The notes under the pieces are model-generated. The model saw nothing but the letters and a program-made list of their open reading frames with translations. It was not told where the DNA came from and ran no database searches. A stretch of DNA of 64,000 nt from Candidatus Gallacutalibacter stercoravium. GTDB lineage: Bacteria; Bacillota; Clostridia; Oscillospirales; Acutalibacteraceae. The stretch lies in assembly GCA_018716975.1 (NCBI GenBank), contig DVJE01000013.1, positions 37,984 through 101,983 on the forward strand, written 5' to 3'. This document shows positions 32,497 through 46,404 of the stretch, one piece after another. Position numbers and translations under genes: made by a program. The stretch's first letter is position 1. Every line of letters begins with the position of its first letter.

Positions 32497-33522
32497 TTAC
32501 CGCAGCGGTATCACCATATTCCAGGTCCGGTCAAAATCATAGGGGCCTTTGCCCCGCCCAGTGGCTAAAAACAGATGGGTGGGCTTGCCCTCTTGCAGCA
32601 ATAAGAAGGGGCGCTCCGCATTGCATTGCTCGGTTACAGAGCCGTCATCCCATTGGATCCGGCGGGTATACACCAAGGGATCGGGCCCAATCTCCCAATG
32701 GATACAGTCGCGGCTGGTGGCAAAAAAGCCCGCGCCCCAGTGGCCGGTGATGCCCCCGCACCCATTCTTAAAGTCGTCTTTTATGATAAGGCGGAACAAC
32801 CCGTCCTCATACCACAGATACGGATCCTCCACGTGAAAATCGGGGTTGGAAAAGGACAAAATCGGTTCCTCCGACAGCCGCTCAAAGGGCCCCTCGGGGC
32901 TCTTTGCCCTAGCCACGCCGATTTGCAGCGTGGCGGCGGCATAAGAGCGGGATTTATACAGCAAGTAGCTGGTTCCATCCTCTAAAATAGCCACCGCCGG
33001 GTTGGTGGTAACCGTGCAATCCCAATGGCTGCAATCCCGGGGTTGCAGCAGCGGCTCATCCAGCCTCTTCCACGGGCCGAATGCCGAATCCGCCACCGCC
33101 AGCCCGATCCGTTTGCGGTTCCACACCTCGTTCACCCGCACCTCAGAAAAGCTCTCCCCCGGCTGCGGGGCCGGGCCGGCGTAGGTGGCGCCCATGTAAT
33201 ATAAATAGTATTTCCCTCGCCAGTGCCGGATATAGGGGTTATGCACGTTCATGCCGTCAAAATATTGCCTGCCCCGGGGCCCCAGCACCACCTCTTCAAA
33301 TTGATAGGGCCCTTCGGGCGTATCGCTGGAGGCCCGCACAATTTCGCACCGGTACAGCCAGTTGGCCGCAAAGCCATACTTTTTCGGCCAGCGGGAGGCA
33401 AACATATGAAACCGGCCGTCCTCCCCCTTTACAACCGATCCGCACCAGATCCAATAATCTTCCATCTGAAAACCGCCGTTAACCGGGGCGGGCAGCAGCC
33501 TGCCTGCAAATGGGTTGCTCAT
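32497..33522 (-). CDS. Glycoside hydrolase family 43-like five-bladed propeller protein
   Basis: The 341-residue protein has no signal peptide and repeats the beta-propeller hydrolase pattern: DYWIWCGSVVKGEDGRFHMF, HNPYIRHWRGKYYLYYMG, AVAILEDGTSYLLYKSR and HVEDPYLWYEDGLFRLIIKD. Each blade carries an acidic residue near a strand start, as in GH43/GH32/GH68 relatives. Natural substrate is unknown; intracellular cleavage of an imported oligosaccharide is a fair guess. GGAG lies 8 bp before the ATG. It is transcribed toward the thrE promoter and follows gdhA in the same direction, after the gdhA terminator. Confidence 0.72.
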   Translation of the reverse strand: MSNPFAGRLLPAPVNGGFQMEDYWIWCGSVVKGEDGRFHMFASRWPKKYGFAANWLYRCEIVRASSDTPEGPYQFEEVVLGPRGRQYFDGMNVHNPYIRHWRGKYYLYYMGATYAGPAPQPGESFSEVRVNEVWNRKRIGLAVADSAFGPWKRLDEPLLQPRDCSHWDCTVTTNPAVAILEDGTSYLLYKSRSYAAATLQIGVARAKSPEGPFERLSEEPILSFSNPDFHVEDPYLWYEDGLFRLIIKDDFKNGCGGITGHWGAGFFATSRDCIHWEIGPDPLVYTRRIQWDDGSVTEQCNAERPFLLLQEGKPTHLFLATGRGKGPYDFDRTWNMVIPLR

Positions 33523-33610
33523 GCTCTTTCTCCGTTTCTCACCGCGCCGGGCGCAAATTGCCGTTAAAACGGCGCTAATGCGCGCGGCCGCCGGTAACTT
33601 CTGTTACGGC

Positions 33611-33644
33611 AAAAGACCCGGTATCCAAAAGGATGCCGGGCCTT
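33611..33644 (-). terminator. Intrinsic terminator after gdhA
   Basis: On the minus strand GGCCCGGCATCC pairs with GGATACCGGGTC around a TTTT loop and is followed by TTTTGCC, some 25 bp after the gdhA stop. Confidence 0.8.
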
Positions 33645-33666
33645 ACCTGTTTTTTCTGTAACTGCC

Positions 33667-35121
<1,455 letters not shown>

Positions 35122-35162
35122 CTAAGAAAAAAATTGCATGCTTAATTTTTTCTTTCTCTTTT

Positions 35163-36905
35163 TTACTCTTCCTGCGGCTCCTGCGGCAAAAAGTCTTTCT
35201 TTTCCCCAGCGTCCCCAGCATCCCCAGCGCATCCGGTGCGGACGGTGCGGACGGTTTTGCGCCGCTTTTCTTCTTTTTGCCGGTACATGGCCTGATCCGC
35301 GCGGCGAAACAGCGCGTCGTAATCCTCTTGGCCCGTTCCAACCGCGCAACCGGCCGAAAGCGACAGCACAAACAATGCGCCGCTTTCGTTAAACGCCTGC
35401 ACAGCGCCCTCCAGCTCTTGCAGCAGGTCCTTCAGCCGCTCAGGCGGAACGCCGGTGAACAGCGCAACAAATTCATCCCCGCCAATGCGGTACACAATGC
35501 CCGCCCGGCCCAGCGTTTTGTTGATGCAGCCGGCGCCTGCCAAAATCAGCCGGTCGCCCGCCTGATGGCCCATGCCGTCGTTTACCGCCTTGAGCCCGTC
35601 TATATCCAACACTGCCAAGGCCATTTGCTCCACCGCGCCGCTTTGCCGCAATTTTTGCACCGCTTCTTCATAGGCGGTGCGGTTGTGCAGCCCGGTTAAA
35701 GAATCCTTGCGGGCCATTTTGCGCAATACGTCGTTGGTGGCGCGCATATAGGTATAAGCCGAAGCGCTGCGCCCGGCCTCTATCAACAGCAGGATGATAA
35801 AAACAACCACGCCCATTTGGGTAAATTGAGAAACCTGGCGCAGCGGATCCAAATTAAAGGCCGCCAAGTCTGCAGCGCCGCCGGCCAAAAGCACGGTTAA
35901 AGCAAGCAAAATGGTTCTGGGCTTTGCAAGGGTGCGCGCCTGCGAAGCAAACACAAAAAACGCCGAAAAAATGCTAACAGCCAAAAGCGCCTGAAAGAAA
36001 AGCAACAGCTCCATAAAGTCCGCCGTGGCCGTTATTTGCAGCAGCATCGCAGCCGCAAAAAAGACGGCGTGGGCCGCGGTTTCTAGCTTGATGAGCCATG
36101 CCCGGCGCAGCTGGCGGTAATGGTGCAGCAAAAACAGCCCCAGCGGGATAGGCATTGCAAAGTTGGCCGCCAATGTGGCCAGGTAGATCAGCAGCGGAGC
36201 GTTGTAGAAAAGCTGTACCAGCTTGCTTTCCCCCAGCATCCACACGCCGGTTAAAACAACGAAAAGCGCCAAAAATAGGCCGGCAAGCCCTTTTCCACGG
36301 CGCCAAGAAAAAAAGCCTAAACACAGTATGCTCAAAACGCCGCCCAGGATCATCAGCAGCCCAATAAAGGCCCCGGTTCCTCCTTCTTGAAAAAGGGCGT
36401 GCCAATGGGCCCCTTCGTTGCCTAAATATGCCTCGTTTATCATGCCGGCATACCGCCGGTAGGGGCTTATCAGTTCCAAGGTGATGGTTTTGCCCGCCGC
36501 CTCTTGGGTCAGGCGGATAAAATGCCAAGAGCTGCCGGGGGATTTGCTGAATAGCCCATCCTCCCCCATGCCGTATTCATACACCGCCTGCCCGTCCAAA
36601 TACACCCGCAGGCGTTGGTGCGAGGTGCGAAAGAGCAAAACGTCCCGGCCGGTCAGATCCTGCGGCAGGGTGTTGGTAAGATACACCGGCTGCTCTTTTT
36701 CTCGATCCGGCAAATGACAAGGCAAGGTAATAACCTGCCCCTCCCGGGTGCGCCACCCTTCTACAAAAGGGCGGTCGTCCTGCGTTAAAGAGGTGTGATA
36801 GGAGCGCAGCGCCACCGGCAGCAACAGCGCCGCCAAACCGGTTAGCAGCAAGATGCAAAGAATTGCCCCCAACCGTTTGCTCACGCTTTTTACCGCCGCT
36901 TGCAT
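35163..36905 (-). CDS. Membrane diguanylate cyclase (GGDEF) with 7TM-type sensor
   Basis: Makes cyclic di-GMP from GTP. The 580-residue protein has an N-terminal hydrophobic segment (about 12-34), an extracytoplasmic beta-rich domain (about 35-175), seven or so membrane helices (about 178-390) and a C-terminal GGDEF domain with an intact RIGGDEFVALF near residue 476. No RxxD inhibitory site precedes it, so product inhibition may be weak. The extreme C-terminus (KTVRTVRTGCAGDAGDAGEK) is encoded by short tandem repeats like those in the spacers. It is last in an operon with DUF362 and DUF3783 genes. Confidence 0.88.
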   Translation of the reverse strand: MQAAVKSVSKRLGAILCILLLTGLAALLLPVALRSYHTSLTQDDRPFVEGWRTREGQVITLPCHLPDREKEQPVYLTNTLPQDLTGRDVLLFRTSHQRLRVYLDGQAVYEYGMGEDGLFSKSPGSSWHFIRLTQEAAGKTITLELISPYRRYAGMINEAYLGNEGAHWHALFQEGGTGAFIGLLMILGGVLSILCLGFFSWRRGKGLAGLFLALFVVLTGVWMLGESKLVQLFYNAPLLIYLATLAANFAMPIPLGLFLLHHYRQLRRAWLIKLETAAHAVFFAAAMLLQITATADFMELLLFFQALLAVSIFSAFFVFASQARTLAKPRTILLALTVLLAGGAADLAAFNLDPLRQVSQFTQMGVVVFIILLLIEAGRSASAYTYMRATNDVLRKMARKDSLTGLHNRTAYEEAVQKLRQSGAVEQMALAVLDIDGLKAVNDGMGHQAGDRLILAGAGCINKTLGRAGIVYRIGGDEFVALFTGVPPERLKDLLQELEGAVQAFNESGALFVLSLSAGCAVGTGQEDYDALFRRADQAMYRQKEEKRRKTVRTVRTGCAGDAGDAGEKKDFLPQEPQEE

Positions 36906-36943
36906 CTGCGCTCCCTCCCTTCAACAAAAATTGCCGGCAGACC

Positions 36944-37537
36944 CTATTGCGATTGTTCCCGGTTGAAAAGCCCTTCCAGCAGCCGGATTTGCTCTATCAA
37001 CGGCTCCGGCTGTTCGGGGCGGGAGGCCAGCACCGCCTGGGCGCAGGATATTTGACTTTTGACCTCTTCCCTCCCGTCGGTTTGGCCTTGCCGGATTAAC
37101 GCTTTCAGCCGGGTTACTTGCTGCATGTAATGGTGTTCCCGAGCCAGTTCGCCGAATAGCTGTTTGAGCGTCCAGCGGCGGTTCAGGTCGGTTACCACCG
37201 CTTTCATGGCCACCGGCGTAACCCCTTCCTCTCGAAAGGCGGCCAACAGCCGGTTCAGCCGCTGCTGCGAAAAGCCCTTGAGCAGCAACACCTCTTGGTC
37301 AAAGGGCTCAACCGGGGGCGTTTCTTGTTTTTCAAAGCCGGGCAGGCCCACGCAAAAGCCCACCGTTTGCCCTAAATCCGGCTGTGATAAGCTGTGAAAG
37401 GCCGCGCCCACGCCCACCGCCACGCCGCGCACTTCTTCCAAGCGTTGGGCGGCTTTGTTCTGCGGTTGCTCCGGCTGCTCCGGCTTCTCCGGTTGGTAAA
37501 AATAAACGGCTTCTTGCACCGGCAATCTTGCTTTCAA
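36944..37537 (-). CDS. DUF3783-domain protein
   Basis: The 197-residue soluble protein has a C-terminal half typical of DUF3783: EVLLLKGFSQQRLNRLLAAF and VTPVAMKAVVTDLNRRWTLK, then an ELAREHHYM helix. The function of the family is unknown. The N-terminus contains a Pro/Glu/Gln repeat (PEKPEQPEQPQ) encoded by 9-bp tandem repeats. The start is TTG 37537 with AAGGGGGAA upstream. It lies 18 bp after the DUF362 gene and 38 bp before the GGDEF gene, so the three are probably one transcript. Confidence 0.8.
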   Translation of the reverse strand: MKARLPVQEAVYFYQPEKPEQPEQPQNKAAQRLEEVRGVAVGVGAAFHSLSQPDLGQTVGFCVGLPGFEKQETPPVEPFDQEVLLLKGFSQQRLNRLLAAFREEGVTPVAMKAVVTDLNRRWTLKQLFGELAREHHYMQQVTRLKALIRQGQTDGREEVKSQISCAQAVLASRPEQPEPLIEQIRLLEGLFNREQSQ

Positions 37538-37555
37538 GGGCCGCTTCCCCCTTTC

Positions 37556-38677
37556 TTAAACGCGAATCAGTTCGTAACCGGCCCGGCCCAGCCCCAGCTG
37601 AACGGCATGATCAATCCCCACATGCCAATCGGTGGTGGGGTGCAGCAGGGTAAAGTAATCCGCCTGGCCGCTTTCTTTGCCTGCTTTTTCTAACGCTTTT
37701 TGCAAAATACTGTTTTGCATGGCGGGCTGCTGGTTCACCAAATCGGCGCAGGCCACGTCCAGCGCCACGGGATCGAAGGAGGCCAGCATACCCACATCCG
37801 GCACAATGGGCGTATCGTTCTCTGCGTGGCAATCGCAGAAGGGCGATACATCCATCACCAGGCTGATATGAAAGGCCGGCTTATCCTTCACCACCGCATA
37901 GGTGTATTCCGAAATCTTCTTGTTTAAAATATCGTTGGCCTCATCTTGCGCCGGCTGAACGGCATCCACCGGGCATACGCCGATGCACCGGCCGCAGCCC
38001 ACGCATTTGCTGTGATCGATACCGGCCTTTTTTTCTACAAAAGAAATGGCTTCGTGGGCGCAGTTTTTCTTACACGCGCCGCAGCCGATGCAAAGGGATG
38101 AATCCACAAAGGGCTTGCCGTTGGAGTGCATCTCCATTTTGCCCGCGCGGGATCCGCAGCCCATGCCGATGTTTTTCAGCGCGCCGCCAATGCCGGTGCA
38201 TTCGTGCACCTTAAAGTGGGTAAGGCTGATTAAAATATCGGCGTCCATCACTGCGCGGCCGATTTTGGCCTCTTTTACATATTCGCCGTCGATGGGCACC
38301 AATTGTTCGTCGGTGCCTTTCAGGCCGTCGCCGATGATCACCTGGCAGCCCGTGGCAAAGGGGTTAAAGCCGTTTTCATAAGCGGCGTCTAAATGATCCA
38401 GCGCGTTTTTCCTGCGGCCCACATACAGGGTGTTGCAGTCGGTTAAAAAGGGCTTGCCCCCCTGGCGGCGCACAAAGTCCGCCACCACCTTGGCATAATT
38501 GGGCCGAAGATACGCCAGGTTGCCCGGTTCGCCGAAATGGATTTTAATAGCGGCAAATTTATTTTGAAAATCCAAGGTAGCCAGCCCGGCCTTTTCCAGC
38601 AGGCGATCCAGCTTTTCTAGCAGGTTTTGGCCGGATTTCGCGTGAAAATCAGTAAAATACACCTTTGATTGTTCCAT
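37556..38677 (-). CDS. DUF362-domain protein with two [4Fe-4S] ferredoxin motifs
   Basis: The 373-residue protein combines a DUF362 domain (FAAIKIHFGEPGNLAYLRP, LTHFKVHECTGIGGALKNIG) with two four-Cys clusters, CIGCGACKKNCAHEA and CVGCGRCIGVCPVDA, near residues 195-245. No signal peptide is seen, so it is cytoplasmic. It is expected to carry electrons in an anaerobic redox reaction, but no reaction is known for the family. It is first in an operon with DUF3783 and a diguanylate cyclase; a promoter is seen at 38723-38751. Confidence 0.9.
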   Translation of the reverse strand: MEQSKVYFTDFHAKSGQNLLEKLDRLLEKAGLATLDFQNKFAAIKIHFGEPGNLAYLRPNYAKVVADFVRRQGGKPFLTDCNTLYVGRRKNALDHLDAAYENGFNPFATGCQVIIGDGLKGTDEQLVPIDGEYVKEAKIGRAVMDADILISLTHFKVHECTGIGGALKNIGMGCGSRAGKMEMHSNGKPFVDSSLCIGCGACKKNCAHEAISFVEKKAGIDHSKCVGCGRCIGVCPVDAVQPAQDEANDILNKKISEYTYAVVKDKPAFHISLVMDVSPFCDCHAENDTPIVPDVGMLASFDPVALDVACADLVNQQPAMQNSILQKALEKAGKESGQADYFTLLHPTTDWHVGIDHAVQLGLGRAGYELIRV

Positions 38678-38722
38678 ATTGAGCGCCTCCTATACCACAT
38701 TTGTTTTTTTGCCCGTCCATTT

Positions 38723-38751
38723 AGGATACCATACCGCCCGGCGCAATGCAA
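38723..38751 (-). promoter_or_regulatory. Promoter of the DUF362-DUF3783-GGDEF operon
   Basis: Minus-strand TTGCAT (38746-38751) and TATCCT (38723-38728) with a 17-bp spacer, about 45 bp before the ATG. Confidence 0.6.
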
Positions 38752-38775
38752 CCCGCGCGCCGCGGTGGCTGCGCC

Positions 38776-42871
<4,096 letters not shown>

Positions 42872-42879
42872 ATTTCATT

Positions 42880-42925
42880 GCGTCGCGCCGTGTTGCGCCG
42901 CGTTGCGTCCCGCTGCCAAACCGAA
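42880..42925. repeat. Degenerate GCGTCGCGCCGTGTTGCGCC-type tandem repeat
   Basis: Units close to CGCGTTGCGTC and CGTGTTGCGCC follow the isomerase-like gene head to tail. No terminator was recognised in 42872-43087. Confidence 0.6.
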
Positions 42926-43087
42926 GCCGGATATTCTTGCCGGGCGGCGACGGCCTATGCCCTTATTATAGCGTTTTGGCGTGAATCCACAAGCAAAAAA
43001 TAAAAGGAGTTGCCCGCTGGCCGGATGTTTGCCAAGCGCGCAACCGCACGGCTTGCGTTAGAGAAAAAAGCGCCGCTTCGCCGTATT

Positions 43088-43438
43088 TTATATGTCGCTT
43101 TCAAAGGTGCCGGTCAGTTTGCTCTGTAAAGTAGCGCCGGCTTTCAGCCCCAAATTAAAATAGATTTCTTCCACCGTTGCCGCATAAGCGTTGATCTGGT
43201 CGATGACGTCGCCGGCCCCTTCGCCGCACGTTGCGGCAATGAACTGCTCCAGCTTTGCATAGGCTTCGGCCTCCCTTTGGGCAAAGCTTTCGTTGTGCAG
43301 CACCTTTTTTTCACTGCCGTCGCGAATATACGCGCCCAACGCTTGCAGGTTGAGCCTGCGCTTCACGGCGGAAAAATAACTTTCTGTGTGGCCGCGGCGT
43401 GCCGGCTCGTTTTCTGTTTGCTTTTCCCATTCGTTCAC
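43088..43438 (-). CDS. Small helical protein of unknown function (possibly DUF6809-like)
   Basis: A 116-residue charged, mostly helical protein without membrane segments. The end, EEIYFNLGLKAGATLQSKLT, resembles the GxRLGxRL-type ending of small Clostridia proteins such as DUF6809, but I cannot be sure. The start is GTG 43438 with AAAGGAGG upstream, a strong site, which argues for a real gene. It is divergent from the HTH gene at 43828 over an AT-rich interval and may be regulated from it. Confidence 0.6.
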   Translation of the reverse strand: MNEWEKQTENEPARRGHTESYFSAVKRRLNLQALGAYIRDGSEKKVLHNESFAQREAEAYAKLEQFIAATCGEGAGDVIDQINAYAATVEEIYFNLGLKAGATLQSKLTGTFESDI

Positions 43439-43671
43439 AGCGCCCGCCTCCTTTCCTTGGCTTTGCTGCGTGTTTGTAATGCAAGGAGCGCAGCTGCCGG
43501 ATGCGCGCCCGTTTTAGCATTTATGTAGAATTTTCACACTCTATCTTTCTTTTTACTTTTCATGCGTTCCACGATATGTTAGGCATCCGCGCTAGGCCCG
43601 TTAAAAGCGCACAGATACCGGTAACAAAAACCACTTAGTGCTATTCACAAAAAATTTACATTTTCTTTTAG

Positions 43672-43799
43672 TTCGTTAATAAGCGAAGAATCTTTATTTA
43701 TTGCCGAATGTTATACGAATAAAAGGACGGCTTGTCAACCATGCATTGGAAATTAAGCGAATAAAATTCCTTTTTTATTTGATATTATTCGTTAATAAC
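43672..43799. promoter_or_regulatory. Repeated TTCGTTAATAA-type sites around the HTH promoter
   Basis: TTCGTTAATAAGCGAA (43672-43687, imperfect palindrome), TTAAGCGAATAA (43753-43764, inverted) and ATTCGTTAATAAC (43787-43799, inside the promoter spacer) share one motif. They are candidate operators for the adjacent HTH protein. Confidence 0.5.
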
Positions 43800-43807
43800 C
43801 GTATAAT
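43779..43807 (+). promoter_or_regulatory. SigmaA-type promoter of the small HTH gene
   Basis: TTGATA (43779-43784), 17-bp spacer, TATAAT (43802-43807), 20 bp before the start codon. Confidence 0.85.
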
Positions 43808-43827
43808 CAAGAAAATGGGGTGATATA

Positions 43828-44040
43828 TTGGCGGCTGCAAAGAAAATAAAAATGCTTTTGGTGGAGCGCGAAATGACCCTTACCGATTTATCCAAACTGC
43901 TGAATAAAAGCCTTTCTACCATGAGTGGAAAAATGGCGCGCGATAATTTTTCAGAAAAGGATCTGAAACAAATCGCGGATATTCTGAACTTCGACTATGA
44001 AGCGGTGTTTACAGATAGGGAAACCGGAAAACAGATTTAA
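43828..44040 (+). CDS. Small XRE-like HTH DNA-binding protein
   Basis: The 70-residue protein is a single helix-turn-helix domain of the Cro/C1 kind (LLVEREMTLTDLSKLLNKSL, then SEKDLKQIADILNFDYEAVF). The start is TTG 43828 with GGGGTG 6 bp upstream. Upstream DNA is AT-rich and carries three related motif copies, one inside its own promoter, which suggests autorepression. The last 14 bp including the stop are duplicated in tandem. It has a strong terminator at 44080-44120. Target genes other than itself and perhaps the divergent gene at 43088 are unknown. Confidence 0.8.
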   Translation: MAAAKKIKMLLVEREMTLTDLSKLLNKSLSTMSGKMARDNFSEKDLKQIADILNFDYEAVFTDRETGKQI

Positions 44041-44054
44041 GAAAACAGATTTAA
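44027..44054. repeat. Exact 14-bp tandem duplication spanning the HTH stop codon
   Basis: GAAAACAGATTTAA occurs at 44027-44040 and again at 44041-44054. The first copy ends with the stop codon, so the duplication left the protein unchanged. Confidence 0.9.
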
Positions 44055-44079
44055 ACAGAAAAGAACCCAAACAGCAACC

Positions 44080-44120
44080 AAGCCGGGGCCGCCATGCAGC
44101 AGCCCCGGCTTTTGTTTTGT
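44080..44120 (+). terminator. Intrinsic terminator after the HTH gene
   Basis: AAGCCGGGGC (44080-44089) pairs with GCCCCGGCTT (44102-44111), followed by TTTGTTTTG. Confidence 0.88.
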
Positions 44121-44150
44121 TTGATTATTTGCCCCATATTTTGCAGCTTT

Positions 44151-44438
44151 TTACGCTTTGTTTGGGCAAGCAAGCAGATCCTGGTATTCGGCGTGCTTGC
44201 TAAACCACCCGGCGGCATAAGAGCAGCTGGCCACCGCCTTGCGCCCCTGGCTGCGCAGCGTATCGGCCGCCGCCTGCATCAGCCGGCCCGCCACGCCTTG
44301 CCCCCGCAGGGCTTCTGACACAAAGGTGTGATTGATATCGGCCACGCCGTCTTCCCCCACTGGGAAGGTAACCTCGGCCAAAACCTCGCCTGTTTCGCCG
44401 GTTATATATACCTTTTCCGGCTCCGTGTGCAACGTCAT
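44151..44438 (-). CDS. YjdJ-type GNAT-family N-acetyltransferase
   Basis: The 95-residue protein is a minimal GNAT fold of the YjdJ/Gcn5-related kind: VYITGETGEVLAEVTF strands, then HTFVSEALRGQGVAGRLMQA with the acetyl-CoA pyrophosphate loop (RGQGVAG), and a terminal segment SCSYAAGWFSKH. Acceptor is unknown. ATG 44438 is 9 bp after AGGAGG; an ATG at 44444 is closer than usual. It stands alone, convergent with the HTH gene. Confidence 0.85.
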   Translation of the reverse strand: MTLHTEPEKVYITGETGEVLAEVTFPVGEDGVADINHTFVSEALRGQGVAGRLMQAAADTLRSQGRKAVASCSYAAGWFSKHAEYQDLLACPNKA

Positions 44439-44583
44439 GCGCATCAGCCTCCTTTCGCGGCGCAACGCAAAACGCGCGGCGCGCCTATAGTATGCCCAGC
44501 CGGGCGCGGTTCATACCGCCGCAGCAAGGCGCCGCTTAACGCAACCCGGCGGCAAATCCAGCCCGCGCTTTCGGCCTTACGCC

Positions 44584-46254
44584 TTACAGCTCCGGCGCTT
44601 GCAACACAGCCCCCCGGTTGCCCGAGGTAACCTGGGCGGCATAGCGGGCCAAATAGCCCGTGGTGATGCGGGGGCGGCGGGGCTTCCACTGGGCCTTGCG
44701 CCGGGCCAGCTCTTCGTCGCTCACCCGCATATTGATGCGGTTAGCCATAATATCGATGTCGATGATATCCCCCTCTTGCACCAGGGCGATGGGGCCGCCC
44801 ACCGCCGCTTCGGGGGACACATGCCCAATAGCGGCCCCCCGCGTGGCCCCGGAAAAGCGCCCGTCGGTAATTAGCGCCACCGTGCTGCCCAAGCCCCGGC
44901 CCACGATAGCCGAGGTGGGGTTGAGCATCTCGCGCATGCCCGGGCCGCCCTTGGGGCCCTCGTAGCGGATCACCACCACGTCGCCGTCTACAATGCGGCC
45001 GCTTTGTATGGCCTGCATGGCGTCCTCTTCGCAGTCGAACACCCGGGCGGGGCCGGTGTGCTTTAGCATTTCCGGCGCCACAGCAGAGCGCTTTACCACG
45101 CAGGAATCGGGGGCCAGGTTGCCCCGCAGCACGGCGATGCCGCCGGTTGTGCTGTAGGGGTTCTCCACCGGCCGGATGACTTCGGGATTTTTGTTTACGC
45201 TGCCGGCGATATTCTCCGCCACGGTTTTGCCCGTGCAGGTAAGCAATCCGGTATCCAACAGGCCCAGCTTGTCTATTTCCTTCATCACGGCGTACACGCC
45301 GCCCGCCTCATACAAATCCTCCATGTGGTGGGGGCCCGCCGGCGCCAGATGGCACAAATTGGGGGTTTTATCGCTGATGTCGTTGGCCATATCCACATTC
45401 AGCTCAATGCCCGCCTCGTGGGCGATGGCGGGCAGGTGCAGCATGCTGTTGGTGCTGCAGCCCAGCGCCATATCCATGGTTAAAGCGTTGCGGAACGCAC
45501 CGGGCGTCATAATATCGCGGGGGCGGATGTTGCGCTTTAACAGTTCCATCACCTGCATGCCCGCTTGCTTGGCCAAACGGATGCGCTCGGAATACACCGC
45601 CGGAATGGTGCCGTTGCCGGGCAAGCCCATGCCCAGCACCTCGGTTAGGCAGTTCATAGAGTTGGCCGTATACATGCCGGAGCAAGATCCGCAGGTGGGG
45701 CAGGTTTTTTCTTCAAACTCCCGCAGCTTATCGGCCGATATCTTTCCTGCGGCATAGGCCCCCACCGCCTCGGAGGCCGCCGAAAAGCTCACCTTGCAAC
45801 CGTCCACCCGGCCGGCCAGCATGGGCCCGCCGCTGACAAAAATGGTGGGCAGGTTCAGCCGCGCCGCCGCCATCAGCAGCCCCGGCACATTTTTATCGCA
45901 ATTGGGAATCATCACCAAAGCGTCAAAGCCGTGGGCCATGGCCATGGCCTCGGTGGAATCGGCAATCAGCTCCCGGGTAACCAGGGAATACTTCATCCCC
46001 TGGTGGCCCATGGCGATGCCGTCGCACACCGCGATGGCGGGGAACACCGCCGGGGTGCCGCCCGCCATGGCCACGCCCAGCTTAACCGCTTCTACAATTT
46101 TATCAATGTTCATATGCCCGGGCACAATTTCGTTTTGCGAGCTTACAATGCCCACCAGGGGGCGCTTGAGCTCCTCTTCGGTAAAGCCCAGGGCGTGAAA
46201 CAGCGCCCGGTGGGGCGCGTTTTGCGGGCCGTTGATGATTTGTTCGCTTATCAT
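44584..46254 (-). CDS. ilvD: Dihydroxy-acid dehydratase
   Basis: Fourth step of branched-chain amino acid synthesis: dehydrates dihydroxy-isovalerate and dihydroxy-methylvalerate to 2-oxo acids using an Fe-S cluster and Mg2+. The 556-residue length fits IlvD. Cluster and metal motifs are present: [30 protein letters not shown] (Cys119), [18 protein letters not shown] and the C-terminal [12 protein letters not shown]. The gene is alone, with no ilvB/C next to it. Its promoter contains a GntR/FadR-type site, and a FadR-family gene follows immediately upstream, so regulation by that protein is likely. A sugar-acid dehydratase relative is less likely given length and motifs. Confidence 0.94.
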   Translation of the reverse strand: MISEQIINGPQNAPHRALFHALGFTEEELKRPLVGIVSSQNEIVPGHMNIDKIVEAVKLGVAMAGGTPAVFPAIAVCDGIAMGHQGMKYSLVTRELIADSTEAMAMAHGFDALVMIPNCDKNVPGLLMAAARLNLPTIFVSGGPMLAGRVDGCKVSFSAASEAVGAYAAGKISADKLREFEEKTCPTCGSCSGMYTANSMNCLTEVLGMGLPGNGTIPAVYSERIRLAKQAGMQVMELLKRNIRPRDIMTPGAFRNALTMDMALGCSTNSMLHLPAIAHEAGIELNVDMANDISDKTPNLCHLAPAGPHHMEDLYEAGGVYAVMKEIDKLGLLDTGLLTCTGKTVAENIAGSVNKNPEVIRPVENPYSTTGGIAVLRGNLAPDSCVVKRSAVAPEMLKHTGPARVFDCEEDAMQAIQSGRIVDGDVVVIRYEGPKGGPGMREMLNPTSAIVGRGLGSTVALITDGRFSGATRGAAIGHVSPEAAVGGPIALVQEGDIIDIDIMANRINMRVSDEELARRKAQWKPRRPRITTGYLARYAAQVTSGNRGAVLQAPEL

Positions 46255-46302
46255 GGGGCAACGCTTCCTTTCCGGCTCAGTTCAGCCGCTGCTGTTTTTG
46301 TA

Positions 46303-46345
46303 TTGTATGATATCTAATTATATGTTGTCATACAAGTTTCGTCAA
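46303..46345 (-). promoter_or_regulatory. ilvD promoter with embedded GntR/FadR-type operators
   Basis: Minus-strand TTGACG (46340-46345), 17-bp spacer, TATAAT (46317-46322). The spacer contains TTGTATGACAA (46325-46335), matching the TTGTnnnACAA form bound by FadR-subfamily regulators. A second site, plus-strand TTGTATGATAT (46303-46313), lies at the transcription start. Confidence 0.82.
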
Positions 46346-46404
46346 GTGCTATCCGGCCGGCCGGAGTAACCTGCTGCGCATAGGGCAATGGGGCCGCCTG
46401 CGGC

